Of a DNA stretch of 21,650 bases, positions 21,345-21,650 are shown in pieces. Each line of letters opens with the position of its first letter. Position 1 is the first letter of the stretch. The DNA comes from CAYNNQ01 sp051748085. GTDB taxonomy: Bacteria; Desulfobacterota; Desulfovibrionia; Desulfovibrionales; Desulfonatronovibrionaceae. The position numbers were made by a program, and so were the translations under genes. The stretch lies in assembly GCA_051748085.1 (NCBI GenBank), contig JBNJHA010000036.1, forward strand, positions 1-21,650. Reading direction: 5' to 3'. The notes beneath the pieces were generated by a model. The model did not search any database. It had not been told where the DNA came from and was given only the letters and a program-made list of their open reading frames with translations.

Positions 21345-21650
21345 TCAAGAACCAAGCCTCTTCATGGAATAAACTCCATCAACTCCGCCCAGACGGGTAA
21401 ATCGCCTTTCATCCTTGGATCCAAGCAGATGTTTGAACTGGTCGAATGTATCCCGGACAAAGGATTTACCCCCGATTACCCCTGCGTCTATGAAGTAGCG
21501 GCTGCGATGCCGGAACATATCCGCCCGGGTGAGTTCAAAATCCTTTTTCCTCTCTTTTTCGGCCACTTTTTCGTCCATGGCCCTGCCTTTTCCGGTGTCC
21601 ACGGCCCCGGTCTCGTAAACAAAGCGGCGGTATTTGCGGACTATCTCCGC
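21345..21650 (-). CDS. REP-associated tyrosine transposase (RAYT, Y1/IS200-like), C-terminal part
   Basis: Only the last 101 codons are in the window; the frame stays open to the edge, so the apparent GTG/ATG starts at 21602 and 21578 are internal. YRRFVYETGA, then ADMFRHRSRYFIDAGVIGGK and SFVRDTFDQF resemble the C-terminal end of TnpA_REP proteins (RHR.RYF.DG.V.GS..FV...F). The catalytic HUH and Tyr motifs would lie upstream, outside the window. These single-copy domesticated transposases act on REP hairpins. Near its end the protein departs from the usual GPKRKSG run (LLGSKDERRFTRLGG). Confidence 0.82.
   Translation of the reverse strand, partial: AEIVRKYRRFVYETGAVDTGKGRAMDEKVAEKERKKDFELTRADMFRHRSRYFIDAGVIGGKSFVRDTFDQFKHLLGSKDERRFTRLGGVDGVYSMKRLGS

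Noticed and set aside
1..21650. CRISPR array, tRNA or rRNA genes
   Set aside because: No regularly spaced repeats and no tRNA- or rRNA-like segments were recognised on reading the window by eye.

Overview
The window looks like chromosomal DNA of a Gram-negative anaerobe, most plausibly a sulfate-reducer-like member of the Desulfobacterota. This is inferred, not proven. Evidence: an oxygen-sensitive 2-hydroxyacyl-CoA dehydratase-type enzyme with its activase, two radical SAM enzymes, Lol-type and lipoprotein envelope genes, an amtB-glnK-glnD nitrogen block with a sigma-54 promoter, and several short dispersed palindromes. No rRNA, tRNA or CRISPR array was seen.

Layout. 1-1264: the end of a double-cubane-cluster/HgdB-type reductase and its ATP-driven activase, followed by a 128-bp palindromic repeat. 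1478-2134: a higBA toxin-antitoxin pair behind a very strong promoter that leaves higB nearly leaderless. 2246-2449: a decayed serine-hydrolase (beta-lactamase family) remnant. 2452-3396: a TauE/SafE permease, followed by a small inverted-repeat element and a mazEF-like pair (3756-4338).

4446-12854: the most interesting part, nine tightly packed, mostly overlapping plus-strand genes. In order: SPASM radical SAM enzyme, ApeP-like dehydratase, LolA-like carrier, MMPL/RND exporter, DUF3261 lipoprotein, ApeI-like dehydratase, 4HBT thioesterase, B12-binding radical SAM enzyme, and a GT2-DUF2062 glycosyltransferase. The envelope and dehydratase genes are those of aryl-polyene-type fatty acid clusters. 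The two radical SAM enzymes and the absence of ketosynthase, ketoreductase, ACP and acyltransferase set this one apart. The likely job is to build, modify and export an unusual (polyene or otherwise desaturated or cyclised) acyl lipid, with chain extension encoded outside the window.

12872-13749: a repeat copy, an orphan higA with a broken higB (minus strand), and a decayed 150-bp duplicate of the DUF2062 coding end. 14042-18583: a sigma-54 promoter, amtB, a PII gene with a terminator, and glnD, forming an ammonium uptake and nitrogen-signalling unit. 18583-19577: a minus-strand small membrane protein plus a gene-poor stretch with one or two integron attC-like folded sites and a 49-codon ORF. 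19578-21059: selO (minus). 21345-end: the C-terminal part of a REP-associated tyrosine transposase (minus), cut by the window edge.
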